NCBI RefSeq assembly: GCF_021404465.1
Contig: NZ_JABFTT010000004.1
Coordinates: 186,001 to 250,000 of the forward strand
DNA length: 64,000 bases
Direction of reading: 5' to 3'
Source: Billgrantia zhangzhouensis
GTDB lineage: Bacteria; Pseudomonadota; Gammaproteobacteria; Pseudomonadales; Halomonadaceae
The first letter of the stretch is position 1. Each line of letters begins with the position of its first letter. This document shows positions 1 to 10,817 of the stretch, in pieces. Position numbers and translations under genes: made by a program. The notes below the pieces were generated by a model that was given only the letters and a program-made list of their open reading frames with translations, was not told where the DNA came from and ran no database searches.

Positions 1-1365
1 CCGGGAGTGGCCGGCGACGGTCGTTCGTATCTGGCCCAGGCGTTCGAGGCCGGGGCCGCCCAGGTGCTCTATCACCTCGAGCCGGGTGAGGCGCCTCCCG
101 CCGAAGCTTGCGACCGGCCGGTGCTTGGCTTGCCACTCCTGCGCCAGCGTCTCGGCGAACTGGGTCGCCTGCTGTTCGAGGTACCCGAGGCGATGGAGCT
201 GATTGGCGTCACCGGGACCAATGGCAAGAGTTCCGTTACCCATTACATTGCCGAATTGAGCGATGCCCTGGGTCGTGATGCCGGTCTCATCGGCACGCTG
301 GGCGTCGGTCGTCCCGGACGGCTCGCGGATACCGGGCTGACGACGCCAGGGCCGCTGACGCTGCAGGAGACGCTGGGCGCAATGGCCGCGCAGAGTATCG
401 GACGGGTGACCATGGAAGTCTCTTCCCATGCGTTGGAACAGGGACGTCTCGACGGTTGCCATGTCACTGCGGCGGTATTCACCAACCTGAGCCGCGACCA
501 TCTCGACTATCACGGCAGCATGGCGGCCTATGCCGCGGCCAAGGCGCGCCTGTTCCGTCGCTCCGAGCTTGCACTGGCCGTGGTCAACGCAGACGATCCG
601 CTCGCACGTCTCATGCTGGCCGGCATTCAGGCCGGCGTGCGTGTGCTGGCGGTCGGTGACGACCCGGCGGCGACGCTGCGCGTGATCGACTGGCAGTCCA
701 GCGACAGCGGCCAGTGGGCGCTGGTAGCTACCCCACAGGGGGAGCGCGCGCTCGAGCTTCCGTTGATGGGCCGCTTCAACCTCGACAACGTCCTGCTGGC
801 CATCGCGACCTTATATGGCTTGGGGGAATCGCTCGATGCATTGTTCGCTGCGGCTTCGCGGCTCGAGCCGGTGCCGGGGCGCATGCAGCGGGTGGGGGGC
901 ATGGACCGGCCGGTCGTGATCGTCGACTATGCGCATACACCGGAAGCGCTGGAGAATGCCCTGGGTGCGCTGCGCGCCCACTTGCCTGGCAAGGGGCGTC
1001 TGTGGTGTCTGTTCGGCTGTGGAGGGGATCGCGATAGCGGCAAGCGTCCGCTGATGGCGGCTGCCGCCGAACGACAGGCAGACTGGCTGGTCGTAACCGA
1101 CGACAATCCCCGAAGCGAGGATCCGCAGCGCATACGCGAGCAGATCCTGGCGGGACTCTCGGCCGGAGCCCGGCAGCGAATTCAGAACATCCCCGGGCGC
1201 GGAGAGGCGATTGCGCGCACCCTGGCGCAGGCGGCTGACGAAGACGTGGTCCTGATAGCCGGTAAGGGGCACGAGCCCTATCAGGAAATCGCCGGTGTGC
1301 GCCATCCTTTCAGCGATGTCGCCGAGGTCGAAGCCGCGCTGGCTCGCCGCAAGGAGAAACAATGA
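1..1365 (+). CDS. murE: MurE, UDP-MurNAc-tripeptide synthetase (start lies upstream of window)
   Basis: Cytoplasmic ATP-dependent Mur ligase that adds meso-diaminopimelate to UDP-MurNAc-L-Ala-D-Glu. The reading frame is open from base 1 and the visible part begins about 40-50 residues into the family alignment, so the true start is outside the window; the GTG at base 7 is internal. The P-loop reads GTNGKSS (bases 214-231 plus); the conserved KARLF lysine follows the YHGSM segment; the DNPR motif that selects meso-DAP over lysine is at 1102-1113. The stop overlaps the murF start as ATGA, the usual dcw coupling. Family and role are secure; only the N-terminus is missing. Confidence 0.97.
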   Translation, partial: PGVAGDGRSYLAQAFEAGAAQVLYHLEPGEAPPAEACDRPVLGLPLLRQRLGELGRLLFEVPEAMELIGVTGTNGKSSVTHYIAELSDALGRDAGLIGTLGVGRPGRLADTGLTTPGPLTLQETLGAMAAQSIGRVTMEVSSHALEQGRLDGCHVTAAVFTNLSRDHLDYHGSMAAYAAAKARLFRRSELALAVVNADDPLARLMLAGIQAGVRVLAVGDDPAATLRVIDWQSSDSGQWALVATPQGERALELPLMGRFNLDNVLLAIATLYGLGESLDALFAAASRLEPVPGRMQRVGGMDRPVVIVDYAHTPEALENALGALRAHLPGKGRLWCLFGCGGDRDSGKRPLMAAAAERQADWLVVTDDNPRSEDPQRIREQILAGLSAGARQRIQNIPGRGEAIARTLAQAADEDVVLIAGKGHEPYQEIAGVRHPFSDVAEVEAALARRKEKQ

Positions 1366-2729
1366 GAGGCTCCGGTCTGCAGACCCTGAACGCCATTTGC
1401 GAAGCGCTCGGTATTGCGGCGCCCGAGAGCGATCTTCCCGTAGGCGACATCGTCAGCGACACCCGCCGGCTGACGCCTGGCAGCCTGTTCGTGGCGCTGC
1501 GCGGTGAACGTTTCGACGCGCACGATTTCGTCGCCCAGGCGCGTGAGGCGGGGGCGGTGGCGGCCCTGGTCGAGCACCGCGTCGATGACACGTTGCCGCA
1601 ACTGCTGGTTCCCGACACTCGCCTGGCACTGGGGCTACTGGGCCGTGTCAGGCGTCGCGCCTGGGGTGGCCCGCTGGTGGCAGTGACCGGCAATAGCGGC
1701 AAGACCAGCGTCAAGGAGCTGTTGGCCCAAGTACTCGGCCAGCGGGGCAAGACCCTGGCAACGCTGGGCAATCTCAATAACGATATCGGTGCTCCGCTCA
1801 CCCTGCTGGGACTCACCGACGAGCATCGTCAGGCGGTAGTGGAACTGGGGGCCAACCATATCGGAGAGATCGCCTGGACCGCCACGCTTGCCGAGCCTCA
1901 GGTAGCCATCATCACCAACGTCACCGGGGCCCACATCGGCGAATTCGGCGGCATGGGCCAGATCGCCCAGGCCAAGGCCGAGATACTGGTCGGCCTGGGG
2001 GCCAGCGGTGTGGCGGTGCTCAATCGCGATGATGCGTATTTTCCGCTCTGGGCCGAGTTGGCCGCACCGCGGGAAGTCTTCGACTTCGGTTTCTCCGAGC
2101 AGAGCCGGGTGAGGGCCACCGAGCTGGCCTGCGACGCCTTGGGGCGCTATGCTTTCACGCTTGTCGTGGATAGCCGCGATATTGGTCGGGTGCAGCTAGC
2201 GCTGTTGGGACGCCATAGCGTCGCCAATGCCCTGGCGGCTGCGGCGGGAGCGCTGGCGCTGGGGTGGGAAGGCCACCACGTGCTGGCCGGGCTGGCAGCG
2301 GCAGAGCCGATGTCGGGGCGCCTGAGCCCGGTAAGCGGAATCCGGGAGAGCCGCTTGCTGGACGATAGCTATAACGCCAACCCGGGGGCGGTCAAGGCAG
2401 CGCTTGCGCTGCTGGCCGAGCTGCCTGGCCCCAGGTGGTGCCTGCTCGGCACCATGGGAGAACTGGGGGTGGATTCGGATCGATTCCACGCCGAGGTTGG
2501 CCAATACGCACGAGAGCTGGGGATCGACGTGCTGATGACCTGTGGGACGGCGGCACTGTCCGCGAGCCAGGCATTCGGTGACAACGGGCATCATTTCAAC
2601 GACCACGAGGCGCTAACGCGCCATGTCCTGGACCATCTACCCACCGGTGCCAGCGTACTGATCAAGGGTTCGCGCAGCGCTGGCATGGAACGGGTTGTGG
2701 CGGCGCTACGAGCTGACGCATCAAGGTGA
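1362..2729 (+). CDS. murF: MurF, UDP-MurNAc-tripeptide:D-Ala-D-Ala ligase
   Basis: Last cytoplasmic Mur ligase, joining D-Ala-D-Ala (made by Ddl, encoded downstream) to the UDP-MurNAc tripeptide with ATP. The 455-residue length matches the family. The ATP-binding loop GNSGKTS is at residues 110-116, followed by the central Mur ligase segment with the NDIGAPLTLL and ELGANHIGEI motifs and a C-terminal domain with the DDSYNANP segment. The ATG overlaps the murE stop by four bases, so translation is probably coupled. The next gene, mraY, starts nine bases after the stop. Confidence 0.97.
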   Translation: MRGSGLQTLNAICEALGIAAPESDLPVGDIVSDTRRLTPGSLFVALRGERFDAHDFVAQAREAGAVAALVEHRVDDTLPQLLVPDTRLALGLLGRVRRRAWGGPLVAVTGNSGKTSVKELLAQVLGQRGKTLATLGNLNNDIGAPLTLLGLTDEHRQAVVELGANHIGEIAWTATLAEPQVAIITNVTGAHIGEFGGMGQIAQAKAEILVGLGASGVAVLNRDDAYFPLWAELAAPREVFDFGFSEQSRVRATELACDALGRYAFTLVVDSRDIGRVQLALLGRHSVANALAAAAGALALGWEGHHVLAGLAAAEPMSGRLSPVSGIRESRLLDDSYNANPGAVKAALALLAELPGPRWCLLGTMGELGVDSDRFHAEVGQYARELGIDVLMTCGTAALSASQAFGDNGHHFNDHEALTRHVLDHLPTGASVLIKGSRSAGMERVVAALRADASR

Positions 2730-2738
2730 ACGCAACAC

Positions 2739-3821
2739 ATGCTGCTTTTTCTGGCTAATTTCCTGGCGCAATACCAGAGCGCCTTCAACGTCTTCAACTA
2801 TCTGACCCTGCGCATGATCCTCGGCACCATGACGGCGCTGCTGCTGTGCCTGTGGTTGGGACCCTGGATGATTCGCCGCTTGGTCGAAAGGCAGATTGGC
2901 CAGGCGGTGCGCGACGACGGACCGCAGTCGCATCTCTCCAAGGCCGGTACGCCGACCATGGGCGGTGCGATGATCCTGATGGCGATCGCCGTCAGCACGC
3001 TGTTATGGGCCGATCTCGCCAACCGTTTCGTGTGGATCGTGCTGGTGGTGACGCTGGGGTTTGGCGCGATCGGCTGGGTCGACGACTACCGCAAGGTGGT
3101 GGAGAAGAATCCTCGAGGGCTGCCGGCACGCTGGAAGTACTTCTGGCAATCGGTGATCGGCCTGGCGACGGCCCTGGTGCTCTACTTCACGGCAACCAGT
3201 GCGGTCGAGACTAGCCTGATCGTGCCGCTGTTCAAGGACATCGTGCTGCAGTTGGGCGTGTTTTACATCGTGCTCACCTATCTGGTGATCGTCGGCAGCT
3301 CCAACGCCGTCAACCTCACCGATGGCCTCGACGGGCTGGCGATCATGCCAACCGTCATGGTTGCCATGGGGCTGGCGATCTTCGCCTATGCCAGTGGCAA
3401 TGCGGTATTCGCCAACTACCTGCAGATTCCCAGCATTACCGGTGCCGGTGAGCTGGCCGTGTTCTGTGCCACCATCGCCGGTGCCGGCCTCGGCTTTCTG
3501 TGGTTCAACACCTACCCGGCCCAGGTCTTCATGGGCGATGTCGGTGCGCTGGCGCTGGGAGCGGCGCTGGGCGTGGTCGCTGTAATCGTGCGCCAGGAGA
3601 TCGTACTGTTCATCATGGGCGGTATTTTCGTTCTGGAGACCATCTCGGTGATCCTGCAGGTCGGTTCCTACAAGCTGACCGGGCGACGCATCTTCCGCAT
3701 GGCGCCGCTGCATCACCATTACGAACTCAAGGGCTGGCCGGAGCCGCGTGTCATCGTGCGTTTCTGGATCGTCACCGTGGTGCTGGTGTTGGTCGGCCTG
3801 GCTACGCTGAAGATTCGCTGA
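2739..3821 (+). CDS. mraY: MraY, phospho-MurNAc-pentapeptide transferase (lipid I synthase)
   Basis: Integral membrane enzyme that moves phospho-MurNAc-pentapeptide from UDP to undecaprenyl phosphate, giving lipid I. It has 360 residues and about ten hydrophobic segments. Catalytic and metal-binding residues sit at the positions known for the E. coli enzyme: Asp115-Asp116 in [14 protein letters not shown] at 192-199, the FMGD aspartate at 267 and the HHH triad at 325-327. It lies between murF and murD, its standard place in the dcw cluster. Confidence 0.98.
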   Translation: MLLFLANFLAQYQSAFNVFNYLTLRMILGTMTALLLCLWLGPWMIRRLVERQIGQAVRDDGPQSHLSKAGTPTMGGAMILMAIAVSTLLWADLANRFVWIVLVVTLGFGAIGWVDDYRKVVEKNPRGLPARWKYFWQSVIGLATALVLYFTATSAVETSLIVPLFKDIVLQLGVFYIVLTYLVIVGSSNAVNLTDGLDGLAIMPTVMVAMGLAIFAYASGNAVFANYLQIPSITGAGELAVFCATIAGAGLGFLWFNTYPAQVFMGDVGALALGAALGVVAVIVRQEIVLFIMGGIFVLETISVILQVGSYKLTGRRIFRMAPLHHHYELKGWPEPRVIVRFWIVTVVLVLVGLATLKIR

Positions 3822-3858
3822 TCCAGGGATACCGAGCCCACCGAGCGAGGAGGCTGCA

Positions 3859-5241
3859 ATGCCCAAGGTGGCGAAGGGGGTGACACTGGTGGTTGGGCTC
3901 GGCATATCGGGCCGGGCGATCTGCCGCCATTTGGCTCGTGAAGGAGTACCCTTCATGGTGGCCGATACGCGCACGGAGCCACCCGGAGTCGACGAGTTCT
4001 GTGCCGCTCATCCAGGTGTGGCGCTACACTGCGGACCGCTCACGACCCTCGACATGAGCGAGGCGGCCGAAATCGTGGTAAGCCCCGGCGTCGATCCGAC
4101 AACTCCCGGGCTGGCCGAAATGCGCAGGCACCGTCGTGCGGACGGGGCGCCACTGTTGGTCGGCGAGATAGCACTGTTCGTGCGCGCGGCGCGCGCATCC
4201 ATCGCCGCCATTACCGGCTCCAACGCCAAATCCACCGTCACTACTTTGCTTGGCGAGATGGCCCGGGCGGCTGGCTGGCGGGTGGCGGTGGGGGGCAATC
4301 TCGGTACACCGGCTCTCGATCTGCTGGCCGACGTGCCCGATGCGGAACTCTACGTGCTCGAACTCTCCAGTTTTCAGCTTGAGACCACGCCATGCCTGGG
4401 TGCCGAAAGTGCGGCATTTCTCAATCTGTCCGAGGATCATCTCGACCGCCACGGCGACATGGCGGGCTACCGCGATGCCAAGCTGGCCATCTTTCGCGGT
4501 GCGAGGCACGCCGTCGCCAACGCCGAGGACCCCATGACCTGGCCGCTCGAAGCGCTGCCTGCCATCGACCGCTTCACTACCCAGCCGCCTGAGACAGAGG
4601 AATGGGGCATCGCGACCCGTGAGGGACGCGACTGGCTGATGCATGGGGCGACGCCGCTGCTTCCCGCCGACGAAATGGGGTTGGCTGGACGACATAACCA
4701 GGCCAATGCCCTGGCCGCCCTGGCCATGGGCAGCCACCTCGGTTTTCCTCTCGAGTCGATGTGCGAGGTGCTGCGCCGGTTCAAGGGGCTGCCGCATCGC
4801 AGCGAGCTGATCGCCGAGTTCGACGGCGTGCGCTGGGTCAACGACTCCAAGGGTACCAATGTCGGCGCGACGCTGGCGGCCATCGCCGGGCTGGGACCCA
4901 CGCTGCAAGGGCGTCTCGTGCTGCTGGCTGGCGGACTGGGCAAAGGGGCGGACTTTACGCCGCTGGCCGCGCCCATGGCTCGCTACGGGCGCGAGGCGAT
5001 CCTGTTCGGAGCCGATGCCGCCAAGCTTGCCGCAGCCCTGCAAGAGAGTGTGCCTGTGACCCGGGTGGCCGATCTCGAAGCTGCCATGCAGCACGCGCGG
5101 ACAATCGCCGAGCCCGGCGATTGCGTATTGCTCTCGCCGGCGTGCGCCAGTCTCGATCAGTTTCCCAACTACCTGGCCCGTGGCGAGGCGTTCCGGCAGC
5201 GGGTGGGCGAGTACGTCGAGGAGGCGGGACATGTCAGCTAA
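3859..5241 (+). CDS. murD: MurD, UDP-MurNAc-L-alanine:D-glutamate ligase
   Basis: Cytoplasmic Mur ligase that adds D-glutamate to UDP-MurNAc-L-Ala. It has 460 residues: an N-terminal UDP-binding Rossmann part (VVGLGISG near residue 11), the ATP loop GSNAKST at 120-126 (Ala where E. coli has Gly, a variant I recall from pseudomonads) and a C-terminal domain with WVNDSKGTN and LLAGGLGKG. The ATG at 3859 follows a GCGAGGAGG ribosome site at about 3844-3852. The end overlaps the start of ftsW by 11 bases. Confidence 0.97.
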   Translation: MPKVAKGVTLVVGLGISGRAICRHLAREGVPFMVADTRTEPPGVDEFCAAHPGVALHCGPLTTLDMSEAAEIVVSPGVDPTTPGLAEMRRHRRADGAPLLVGEIALFVRAARASIAAITGSNAKSTVTTLLGEMARAAGWRVAVGGNLGTPALDLLADVPDAELYVLELSSFQLETTPCLGAESAAFLNLSEDHLDRHGDMAGYRDAKLAIFRGARHAVANAEDPMTWPLEALPAIDRFTTQPPETEEWGIATREGRDWLMHGATPLLPADEMGLAGRHNQANALAALAMGSHLGFPLESMCEVLRRFKGLPHRSELIAEFDGVRWVNDSKGTNVGATLAAIAGLGPTLQGRLVLLAGGLGKGADFTPLAAPMARYGREAILFGADAAKLAAALQESVPVTRVADLEAAMQHARTIAEPGDCVLLSPACASLDQFPNYLARGEAFRQRVGEYVEEAGHVS

Positions 5242-6490
5242 GGCCAAGCAGGCATCCAAGGTGAGGTTCGTGCGCTTGCGGCGGCTGCGAGAGCGGCTTT
5301 CGACCCGTGACCAGCCGTTCGATGGCTGGCTGTTGTTCGCCGCCCTGGCGTTGATCCTGACCGGCTGGGTCATGGTCACCTCGGCATCCACCGAAGTGGC
5401 GGCGAGCCTAACCGGCAACCCTTGGTACTTCAGTCAGCGACATGCGCTGTTCGTGGCCATGGCGTTGGTGGCGGCGGCTGCCGCGCTGCGTTCACCGCTG
5501 GCCTGGTGGCGCGCCAATGGGCCGCTGCTGCTGCTGGTCAGCATCGCGCTACTGTTGCTGGTGTTGCTGGTCGGGCGTGAGGTCAATGGCAGTCGGCGTT
5601 GGCTGTCGATTCCTCTGCTGCCTTTCAACCTGCAAGTGTCGGAAGTGGCCAAGCTGTGCTTGATCGTCTATCTCGCCGGGTACCTGGAGCGTTTTCTGCC
5701 CGATGTGCGCCGTCACTGGGGCGCTTTCCTGCGTCCGCTGCTGGTGATGGGTATCGTCGCCGTGCTGCTCATCCTCGAACCCGATTACGGGGCGATGGTG
5801 GTGATGACCGGCTGCGTGATGGGTATGCTGCTGATGGCGGGCGCACCCTGGGGGCGCTTCGTTTTCATCCTGGCGGGGGTCGGCCTTCTGGGCTTCTATA
5901 TCGCCATTGCCGAGCCGTACCGGCTGGCGCGGCTGACGAGCTTTTCCGACCCCTGGGCGGACCAGTTCGCCAGCGGCTACCAATTGACTCAGGCCCTGAT
6001 CGCCTTCGGACGCGGCCACTGGCTGGGGATGGGGCTCGGCAACAGCGTGCAGAAGCTGTTCTACCTGCCAGAGGCGCACACGGACTTCGTCTTTGCCGTG
6101 CTGGCCGAGGAGCTCGGCCTGTTCGGTGCCGTCGGTGTGGTGGGCTTGTTTGCACTGCTGATTTGGCGGGCGATGGCGGTGGGGCGGCGCGCCGAGCTGG
6201 CAGGATTGGCCTTTGCTGCCTATATCAGCTACGGCATTGCCATGGTGATCGGTGCCCAGGCCTTCATCAACATTGCCGTGAGTACCGGCATGCTGCCAAC
6301 CAAGGGCCTGACTCTTCCGCTGCTCAGCTATGGCGGCTCAAGCCTGCTGGTGAGCGCCGCCATGGTCGCCTTGCTGCTGCGGGCGGATATCGACACTCGC
6401 CGGGTGTTGCGACGTGCCAGTCCAGTCGCACCGCGGGAGGTGGCGGGGCGGCGTGAGCCCAGGCTCAACCAACAAGAGGTCATGAAGTGA
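5231..6490 (+). CDS. ftsW: FtsW, septal SEDS peptidoglycan polymerase
   Basis: Polytopic inner-membrane SEDS glycosyltransferase of the divisome, acting with its partner class B PBP (FtsI, expected upstream of the window). The frame is open from 5180, but the ATG at 5231 has a GAGGAGG ribosome site about eight bases upstream and gives 419 residues with a cytoplasmic basic N-terminus before the first membrane segment, so I chose it. SEDS landmarks include the QVSEVAKL segment, LEPDYGAM, PEAHTDFVFAVLAEELG and the C-terminal LPLLSYGGSS. It overlaps murD upstream and murG downstream (GTGA). Confidence 0.96.
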   Translation: MSAKAKQASKVRFVRLRRLRERLSTRDQPFDGWLLFAALALILTGWVMVTSASTEVAASLTGNPWYFSQRHALFVAMALVAAAAALRSPLAWWRANGPLLLLVSIALLLLVLLVGREVNGSRRWLSIPLLPFNLQVSEVAKLCLIVYLAGYLERFLPDVRRHWGAFLRPLLVMGIVAVLLILEPDYGAMVVMTGCVMGMLLMAGAPWGRFVFILAGVGLLGFYIAIAEPYRLARLTSFSDPWADQFASGYQLTQALIAFGRGHWLGMGLGNSVQKLFYLPEAHTDFVFAVLAEELGLFGAVGVVGLFALLIWRAMAVGRRAELAGLAFAAYISYGIAMVIGAQAFINIAVSTGMLPTKGLTLPLLSYGGSSLLVSAAMVALLLRADIDTRRVLRRASPVAPREVAGRREPRLNQQEVMK

Positions 6491-7575
6491 AGCAGGCAGC
6501 AAGGCGGCGCGTACTGATCATGGCAGGCGGCACTGGCGGGCATGTGATCCCGGCGTTGTCGTTGGCTCGCGGCCTGCGGGACGAAGCGCTGGAGGTGCAT
6601 TGGCTGGGTAGTCCGCAGGGCATCGAGAACCGCTTGGTGCCGGCGGCCGAGCTTCCTCTGCACCATATTTCGGTGGCCGGCCTGCGTGGTAACGGGGCGG
6701 CTGGTTGGCTGCTGGCCCCGTTCAATCTGACCCGCGCGGTATGGCAGGCAGCGCGGATCATCCGCCGACTCGACCCGGTATTGGTCGTGGGCCTTGGTGG
6801 CTTCGCTAGTGGTCCTGGGGGGCTGGCGGCCTGGGTACTGCGCCGGCCATTGGTCATCCATGAGCAGAACGCCGTGGCCGGCTTGACCAATCGCGTGCTG
6901 GCTCGCCTCGCTCGACGTGTCTATGCCGCTTTCCCGCAGGCGTTCGGCAGCCGGGGCGAGGTGGTCGGCAATCCGGTGCGCGACGAGATCGCCGCCTTGG
7001 GCGAATCGCCGCGCGAGGCACAGGCGATGCGGGAGCGGCGCTTGAGAGTACTGGTCGTGGGGGGCTCCTTGGGGGCGCTTCCGCTCAATCAGCGCCTTCC
7101 CGAAGCGCTCGCCGCGCTGCCCGCAGAGCGCCGTCCCGAGGTACGCCACCAGGCCGGTCGCGATAAGGACGCAGCCACCCGCGAAGCCTACGCGGAGCAC
7201 GGCGTCGAGGCAGAGGTGAGCGCCTTCATCGATGACATGGCCGAGGCCTATGCCTGGGCCGACCTGGTGGTGTGTCGGGCCGGAGCACTGACCGTGTCTG
7301 AAGTGGCCGCTGCCGCCAAGCCGGCTCTGTTCGTGCCTCTGCCCCATGCGGTGGATGATCACCAGACCGCTAACGCGCGTGCCCTGGTGGAGGCGGGAGC
7401 AGCCCGGCTCATGCCGCAACACGAGATGACTGCAGCGGCGCTGGCCGAGAGCCTGACGACGCTGCTCGAACCCGACACTCTTGCCACCATGGCCCGGCAG
7501 GCGCGCCACTGCGCCCACTTCGATGCCGTCGAGCGCCTGGTGGCCGGTTGCATGGAGACAGCGCTTGAGCGATAG
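6487..7575 (+). CDS. murG: MurG, lipid II-forming GlcNAc transferase
   Basis: GT28-family enzyme that transfers GlcNAc from UDP-GlcNAc to lipid I at the inner face of the membrane. It has 362 residues; the N-terminal glycine loop [10 protein letters not shown] is near residue 13, and the C-terminal domain carries VVGGSLGA and the donor-binding [13 protein letters not shown] segment. The start is GTG at 6487, overlapping the ftsW stop (GTGA). Neighbours and length are typical for the dcw cluster. Confidence 0.97.
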   Translation: MKQAARRRVLIMAGGTGGHVIPALSLARGLRDEALEVHWLGSPQGIENRLVPAAELPLHHISVAGLRGNGAAGWLLAPFNLTRAVWQAARIIRRLDPVLVVGLGGFASGPGGLAAWVLRRPLVIHEQNAVAGLTNRVLARLARRVYAAFPQAFGSRGEVVGNPVRDEIAALGESPREAQAMRERRLRVLVVGGSLGALPLNQRLPEALAALPAERRPEVRHQAGRDKDAATREAYAEHGVEAEVSAFIDDMAEAYAWADLVVCRAGALTVSEVAAAAKPALFVPLPHAVDDHQTANARALVEAGAARLMPQHEMTAAALAESLTTLLEPDTLATMARQARHCAHFDAVERLVAGCMETALER

Positions 7576-9046
7576 CACCTTGAGGCCGGTTCCCGGTCAG
7601 GCAACGCTGCCCCGCCATGGGCGGGGCCTGGGCATGCGCCGTATTCGGCACATCCATTTCGTGGGTATCGGCGGTGCCGGCATGTGCGGTATCGCCGAGG
7701 TACTTGCCAACCAGGGCTATCAGGTCAGCGGCAGCGACCTGAAAGTCTCTCCGGTGGTGAACCGTCTGCGTGAGCATGGCATCCGCGTCGCCATCGGCCA
7801 CGCCGAGGACAATGTTGCCGGCGCCGACGTAGTGGTGGTTTCCACCGCCGTGGACTTGGCCAATCCCGAGATTCGCTGGGCTCAGGAGCATCGCGTACCC
7901 GTGGTGCGCCGTGCCGAGATGCTGGCTGAACTGATGCGCTTCCGTCACGGTATCGCGGTAGCCGGTACCCACGGCAAGACCACGACCACCAGCCTGACGG
8001 CGACGCTGCTGGCCGAAGGCGGGCTCGATCCGACCTTCGTCATCGGCGGCAAGCTGACCAGCGCCGGTACCAATGCCCGGTTGGGCGAGGGCGACTACCT
8101 GGTCGCCGAGGCCGACGAGTCGGACGCTTCGTTCCTCCACCTGCAGCCGATGGTGTCCATTGTCACCAACATCGACGCCGACCACATGAGTACCTACGGT
8201 GGCGATTTCGAACGGCTCAAGGGGACCTTCATCGAGTTCCTGCATAACTTGCCCTTCTACGGCCTGGCCATCCTTTGCATCGATGACGAGCACGTGCGCG
8301 CTCTGCTCGATCGCGTCCACCGACAGTTCGTCACCTACGGCTTCAGCGAGGATGCCGACTACCGGATTGCCGACTTCACCCAGCAGGGGGGAGAGGTTTC
8401 CTTCACCGCGCTGCGTCCCGATGGGCTGGCACCGCTGCAGGTGCGCCTGGGCATGCCGGGTCGGCACAATGCGCTCAACGCGCTGGCGGCGATCGCCGTG
8501 GCGACCGATGCCGGCGTCGACGATGCCGCCATTCTGCGCGGGCTGGCCGGCTTCGCCGGGGTGGGGCGCCGCTTCCAGGTGCATGGGCATTTCGCACCAC
8601 CGAGCGGTAGCGGCGAGGTCATGCTGGTGGACGACTACGGTCATCATCCGCGCGAGGTGGAAATGGTGATCAAGGCGGTGCGGGCTGGCTGGCCCCAGCG
8701 ACGGCTGGTGATGATCTACCAGCCGCACCGATTCACTCGCACGCGTGATCTCTACGAGGACTTCGTACGTGTGCTTGCCGGAGTCGACGTGCTGTTGCTG
8801 CTCGACATCTATAGCGCCGGGGAGGCCCCGATTCCCGGGGCCGACGGTAAGACCCTAGCGGGCTCCATACGCCAGCGTGGCGCGCTCGATCCGATTTTCG
8901 TGCAGCACAAGTCGGAGCTGCCGGCGCTGCTGGCCAAGGTATTGCGAGGCGACGACATCTTGATCACTCAGGGCGCGGGTGATGTGGGCGGTATCGCGCT
9001 GGGGTTGGCCGAGAGCCGACTGAGTCTCGATGAGGTAGAGCTATGA
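7565..9046 (+). CDS. murC: MurC, UDP-MurNAc:L-alanine ligase
   Basis: First Mur ligase of the pathway, adding L-alanine to UDP-MurNAc. The frame is open from 7481, but the TTG at 7565 is preceded by TGGAGA with about six bases of spacing and gives an N-terminal extension of the same size as E. coli MurC, so it is preferred (493 residues); the first ATG is at 7634. Motifs: [10 protein letters not shown], the ATP loop [19 protein letters not shown], and the C-terminal VDDYGHHP and QPHRFTRT. It overlaps the murG end by 11 bases and the ddl start by four. The start codon is the only real uncertainty. Confidence 0.95.
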   Translation: MSDSTLRPVPGQATLPRHGRGLGMRRIRHIHFVGIGGAGMCGIAEVLANQGYQVSGSDLKVSPVVNRLREHGIRVAIGHAEDNVAGADVVVVSTAVDLANPEIRWAQEHRVPVVRRAEMLAELMRFRHGIAVAGTHGKTTTTSLTATLLAEGGLDPTFVIGGKLTSAGTNARLGEGDYLVAEADESDASFLHLQPMVSIVTNIDADHMSTYGGDFERLKGTFIEFLHNLPFYGLAILCIDDEHVRALLDRVHRQFVTYGFSEDADYRIADFTQQGGEVSFTALRPDGLAPLQVRLGMPGRHNALNALAAIAVATDAGVDDAAILRGLAGFAGVGRRFQVHGHFAPPSGSGEVMLVDDYGHHPREVEMVIKAVRAGWPQRRLVMIYQPHRFTRTRDLYEDFVRVLAGVDVLLLLDIYSAGEAPIPGADGKTLAGSIRQRGALDPIFVQHKSELPALLAKVLRGDDILITQGAGDVGGIALGLAESRLSLDEVEL

Positions 9047-9972
9047 TGCGGGCAAGCGAGTTTGGGCGGGTCGCAGTACTGTATGGGGGAAATTCCGCCG
9101 AGCGCGAGGTATCCCTCAAAAGTGGCGCGGCGGTGTTGGCGGCACTCGAGCGTAGCGGCGTCGACGTGATTGGCTACGATCCTGCCGACGGCGGGCTGGC
9201 CGGTCTCGAGGCACTTGCCCCTGATCGTGTATTCATTGCCCTGCACGGTCGGGGTGGGGAAGACGGCACTCTGCAGGGGGCGCTCGAGCTGCTCGGCATC
9301 CCCTACACCGGCAGCGGCGTGCTGGCCTCGGCGCTGGGCATGGACAAGCAGCGTACCAAGTTGGTCTGGCAGGCCATGGGGCTGCCCACTCCCGAATCGC
9401 TGATGCTCGAAGCCGATTCCGATTGGGAAGACATCGTGGCCCGGTTGGATCTGCCGCTGATCGTCAAGCCAGTGCACGAGGGTTCGACCCTGGGGATCAG
9501 CATCGTCGACAGCCGTGAGGCCTTGCAGTCGGCCTACTGCGAGGCCGCTCGCTTCGATGCGCGAGTCATGGCCGAGCGCTTCATTCGCGGCGAGGAGTAC
9601 ACGGTTTCGCTGCTAGGCGCGCGCGTGTTGCCCGCCATTCGTGTCGAAGTTCCCAGCGGCTTCTACGATTACGAGGCCAAGTACAACGCCGACGATACGC
9701 GCTATCACCTTCCCTGCGGGCTCGAGGCCGCGCAGGAAGCAGAACTCGGTGAGCTGTGCCGCCAAGCCTTCGAGGCCATCGGAGGCGAGGGGTGGGGGCG
9801 CGTCGACGTGATGCGCGACGTCGAAGGACGCTTCTGGCTGATCGAAGCCAATACCTCGCCGGGAATGACAGACCATAGCCTGGTGCCCCAGGCCGCCGCT
9901 CATACCGGTATGGGCTTCGACGAGCTGGTGCTGCAGATACTGGCCACTACGCTGGAGCCGCGCCGGGCATGA
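9043..9972 (+). CDS. ddl: Ddl, D-alanine-D-alanine ligase
   Basis: ATP-grasp enzyme making the D-Ala-D-Ala dipeptide used by MurF. It has 309 residues, matching DdlB-type enzymes: N-terminal [22 protein letters not shown], the ATP-grasp core with [15 protein letters not shown], and the metal-binding C-terminus [14 protein letters not shown]. The ATG overlaps the murC stop, and its own stop overlaps the ftsQ start. Cytoplasmic. Confidence 0.97.
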   Translation: MMRASEFGRVAVLYGGNSAEREVSLKSGAAVLAALERSGVDVIGYDPADGGLAGLEALAPDRVFIALHGRGGEDGTLQGALELLGIPYTGSGVLASALGMDKQRTKLVWQAMGLPTPESLMLEADSDWEDIVARLDLPLIVKPVHEGSTLGISIVDSREALQSAYCEAARFDARVMAERFIRGEEYTVSLLGARVLPAIRVEVPSGFYDYEAKYNADDTRYHLPCGLEAAQEAELGELCRQAFEAIGGEGWGRVDVMRDVEGRFWLIEANTSPGMTDHSLVPQAAAHTGMGFDELVLQILATTLEPRRA

Positions 9973-10691
9973 GCACACGCGGCTCGACGCTGGGAATTCT
10001 GCTGCTGTTGATATTGCTGGGCGCCGGCGGACGCGCCCTGTGGACCTGGCTCGATCGTCCCATCGAGCGAGTTGCGATCCGCGGCGAGTTGCAGCATGTC
10101 AGTGCCGACTACCTGCGCTCGCAGTTGGCGCCGCTGCTGCAGGGTCAGACTTGGCTGTCGGCGGATCTTCCCGAGCTGCGCCGCCGCGTGCGCAACATTG
10201 ACTGGCTGGCCGAAGTGCGGCTGGCACGCGAGTGGCCTTACGCCTTGGCATTCGAACTGGTCGAGCAAGTTCCGGTGGCTCGTTGGAACGATGACTATCT
10301 GCTCAATCCCAAGGGTGAGCCGTTTGCCTTTGCTCCGGTAGCGCCACCCGAAGATCTGCCGGACTTGGCCGGCCCGGTAGGTAGCGGAGCCGAGGTCCTG
10401 GCTTATCACGACCGGTTGAAGCCGCGCTTCGAAGCGTTGGGGTTGACCATTACCCAGCTACGGCTGGAGCCGCGTGGCGCCTGGCGCTTTCAGCTCGACG
10501 ACGGCGTTTGGGTAATGCTGGGTCGTAGCGACCGTGAGGCGCGCCTGGCCAGACTCGCTGCCGCCTGGCAGCGTCAACTCGGCTCGCAAGCGCCGCATAT
10601 CCGCTACATTGACCTGCGTTATCCCAACGGTGTAGCCGTGGCCTGGCATGGCGAAACCGAGGTCGAGGAGGAGGGCGACGGTACAGGGTGA
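9969..10691 (+). CDS. ftsQ: FtsQ, divisome POTRA protein
   Basis: Bitopic divisome protein that links early cytoplasmic division proteins to FtsB/FtsL and FtsI/FtsW. It has 240 residues: a short cytoplasmic end, one membrane segment at about residues 6-22 ([14 protein letters not shown]), then a periplasmic POTRA domain ([21 protein letters not shown]) and the beta domain ending [15 protein letters not shown]. It starts on ATGA overlapping ddl and is followed by the only sizeable gap inside the dcw cluster before ftsA. Confidence 0.94.
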   Translation: MSTRGSTLGILLLLILLGAGGRALWTWLDRPIERVAIRGELQHVSADYLRSQLAPLLQGQTWLSADLPELRRRVRNIDWLAEVRLAREWPYALAFELVEQVPVARWNDDYLLNPKGEPFAFAPVAPPEDLPDLAGPVGSGAEVLAYHDRLKPRFEALGLTITQLRLEPRGAWRFQLDDGVWVMLGRSDREARLARLAAAWQRQLGSQAPHIRYIDLRYPNGVAVAWHGETEVEEEGDGTG

Positions 10692-10790
10692 AACCTGATG
10701 TCACGTACCGGCCTCATCTTGCAGCCGTCACGCTATTTTCTTTGTCTTCAATAACCCGTATCGTGAACTAGGTTTTTCGCAATGGACTGG

Positions 10791-10817
10791 TGGTTTAACG
10801 CCAGTTGTTTCTATAAT
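10791..10817 (+). promoter_or_regulatory. Putative promoter for ftsA-ftsZ
   Basis: The 196-base gap between ftsQ and ftsA holds a perfect TATAAT at 10812-10817 with only a weak TGGTTT match 15 bases upstream. It is the best -10 candidate in an otherwise closely packed cluster and would allow ftsA and ftsZ to be transcribed apart from the upstream genes. Weak evidence. Confidence 0.35.

Noticed and set aside
5180..5230. Upstream in-frame start for ftsW
   Set aside because: It lies within murD, lacks a ribosome site, and the ATG at 5231 has GAGGAGG at proper spacing.
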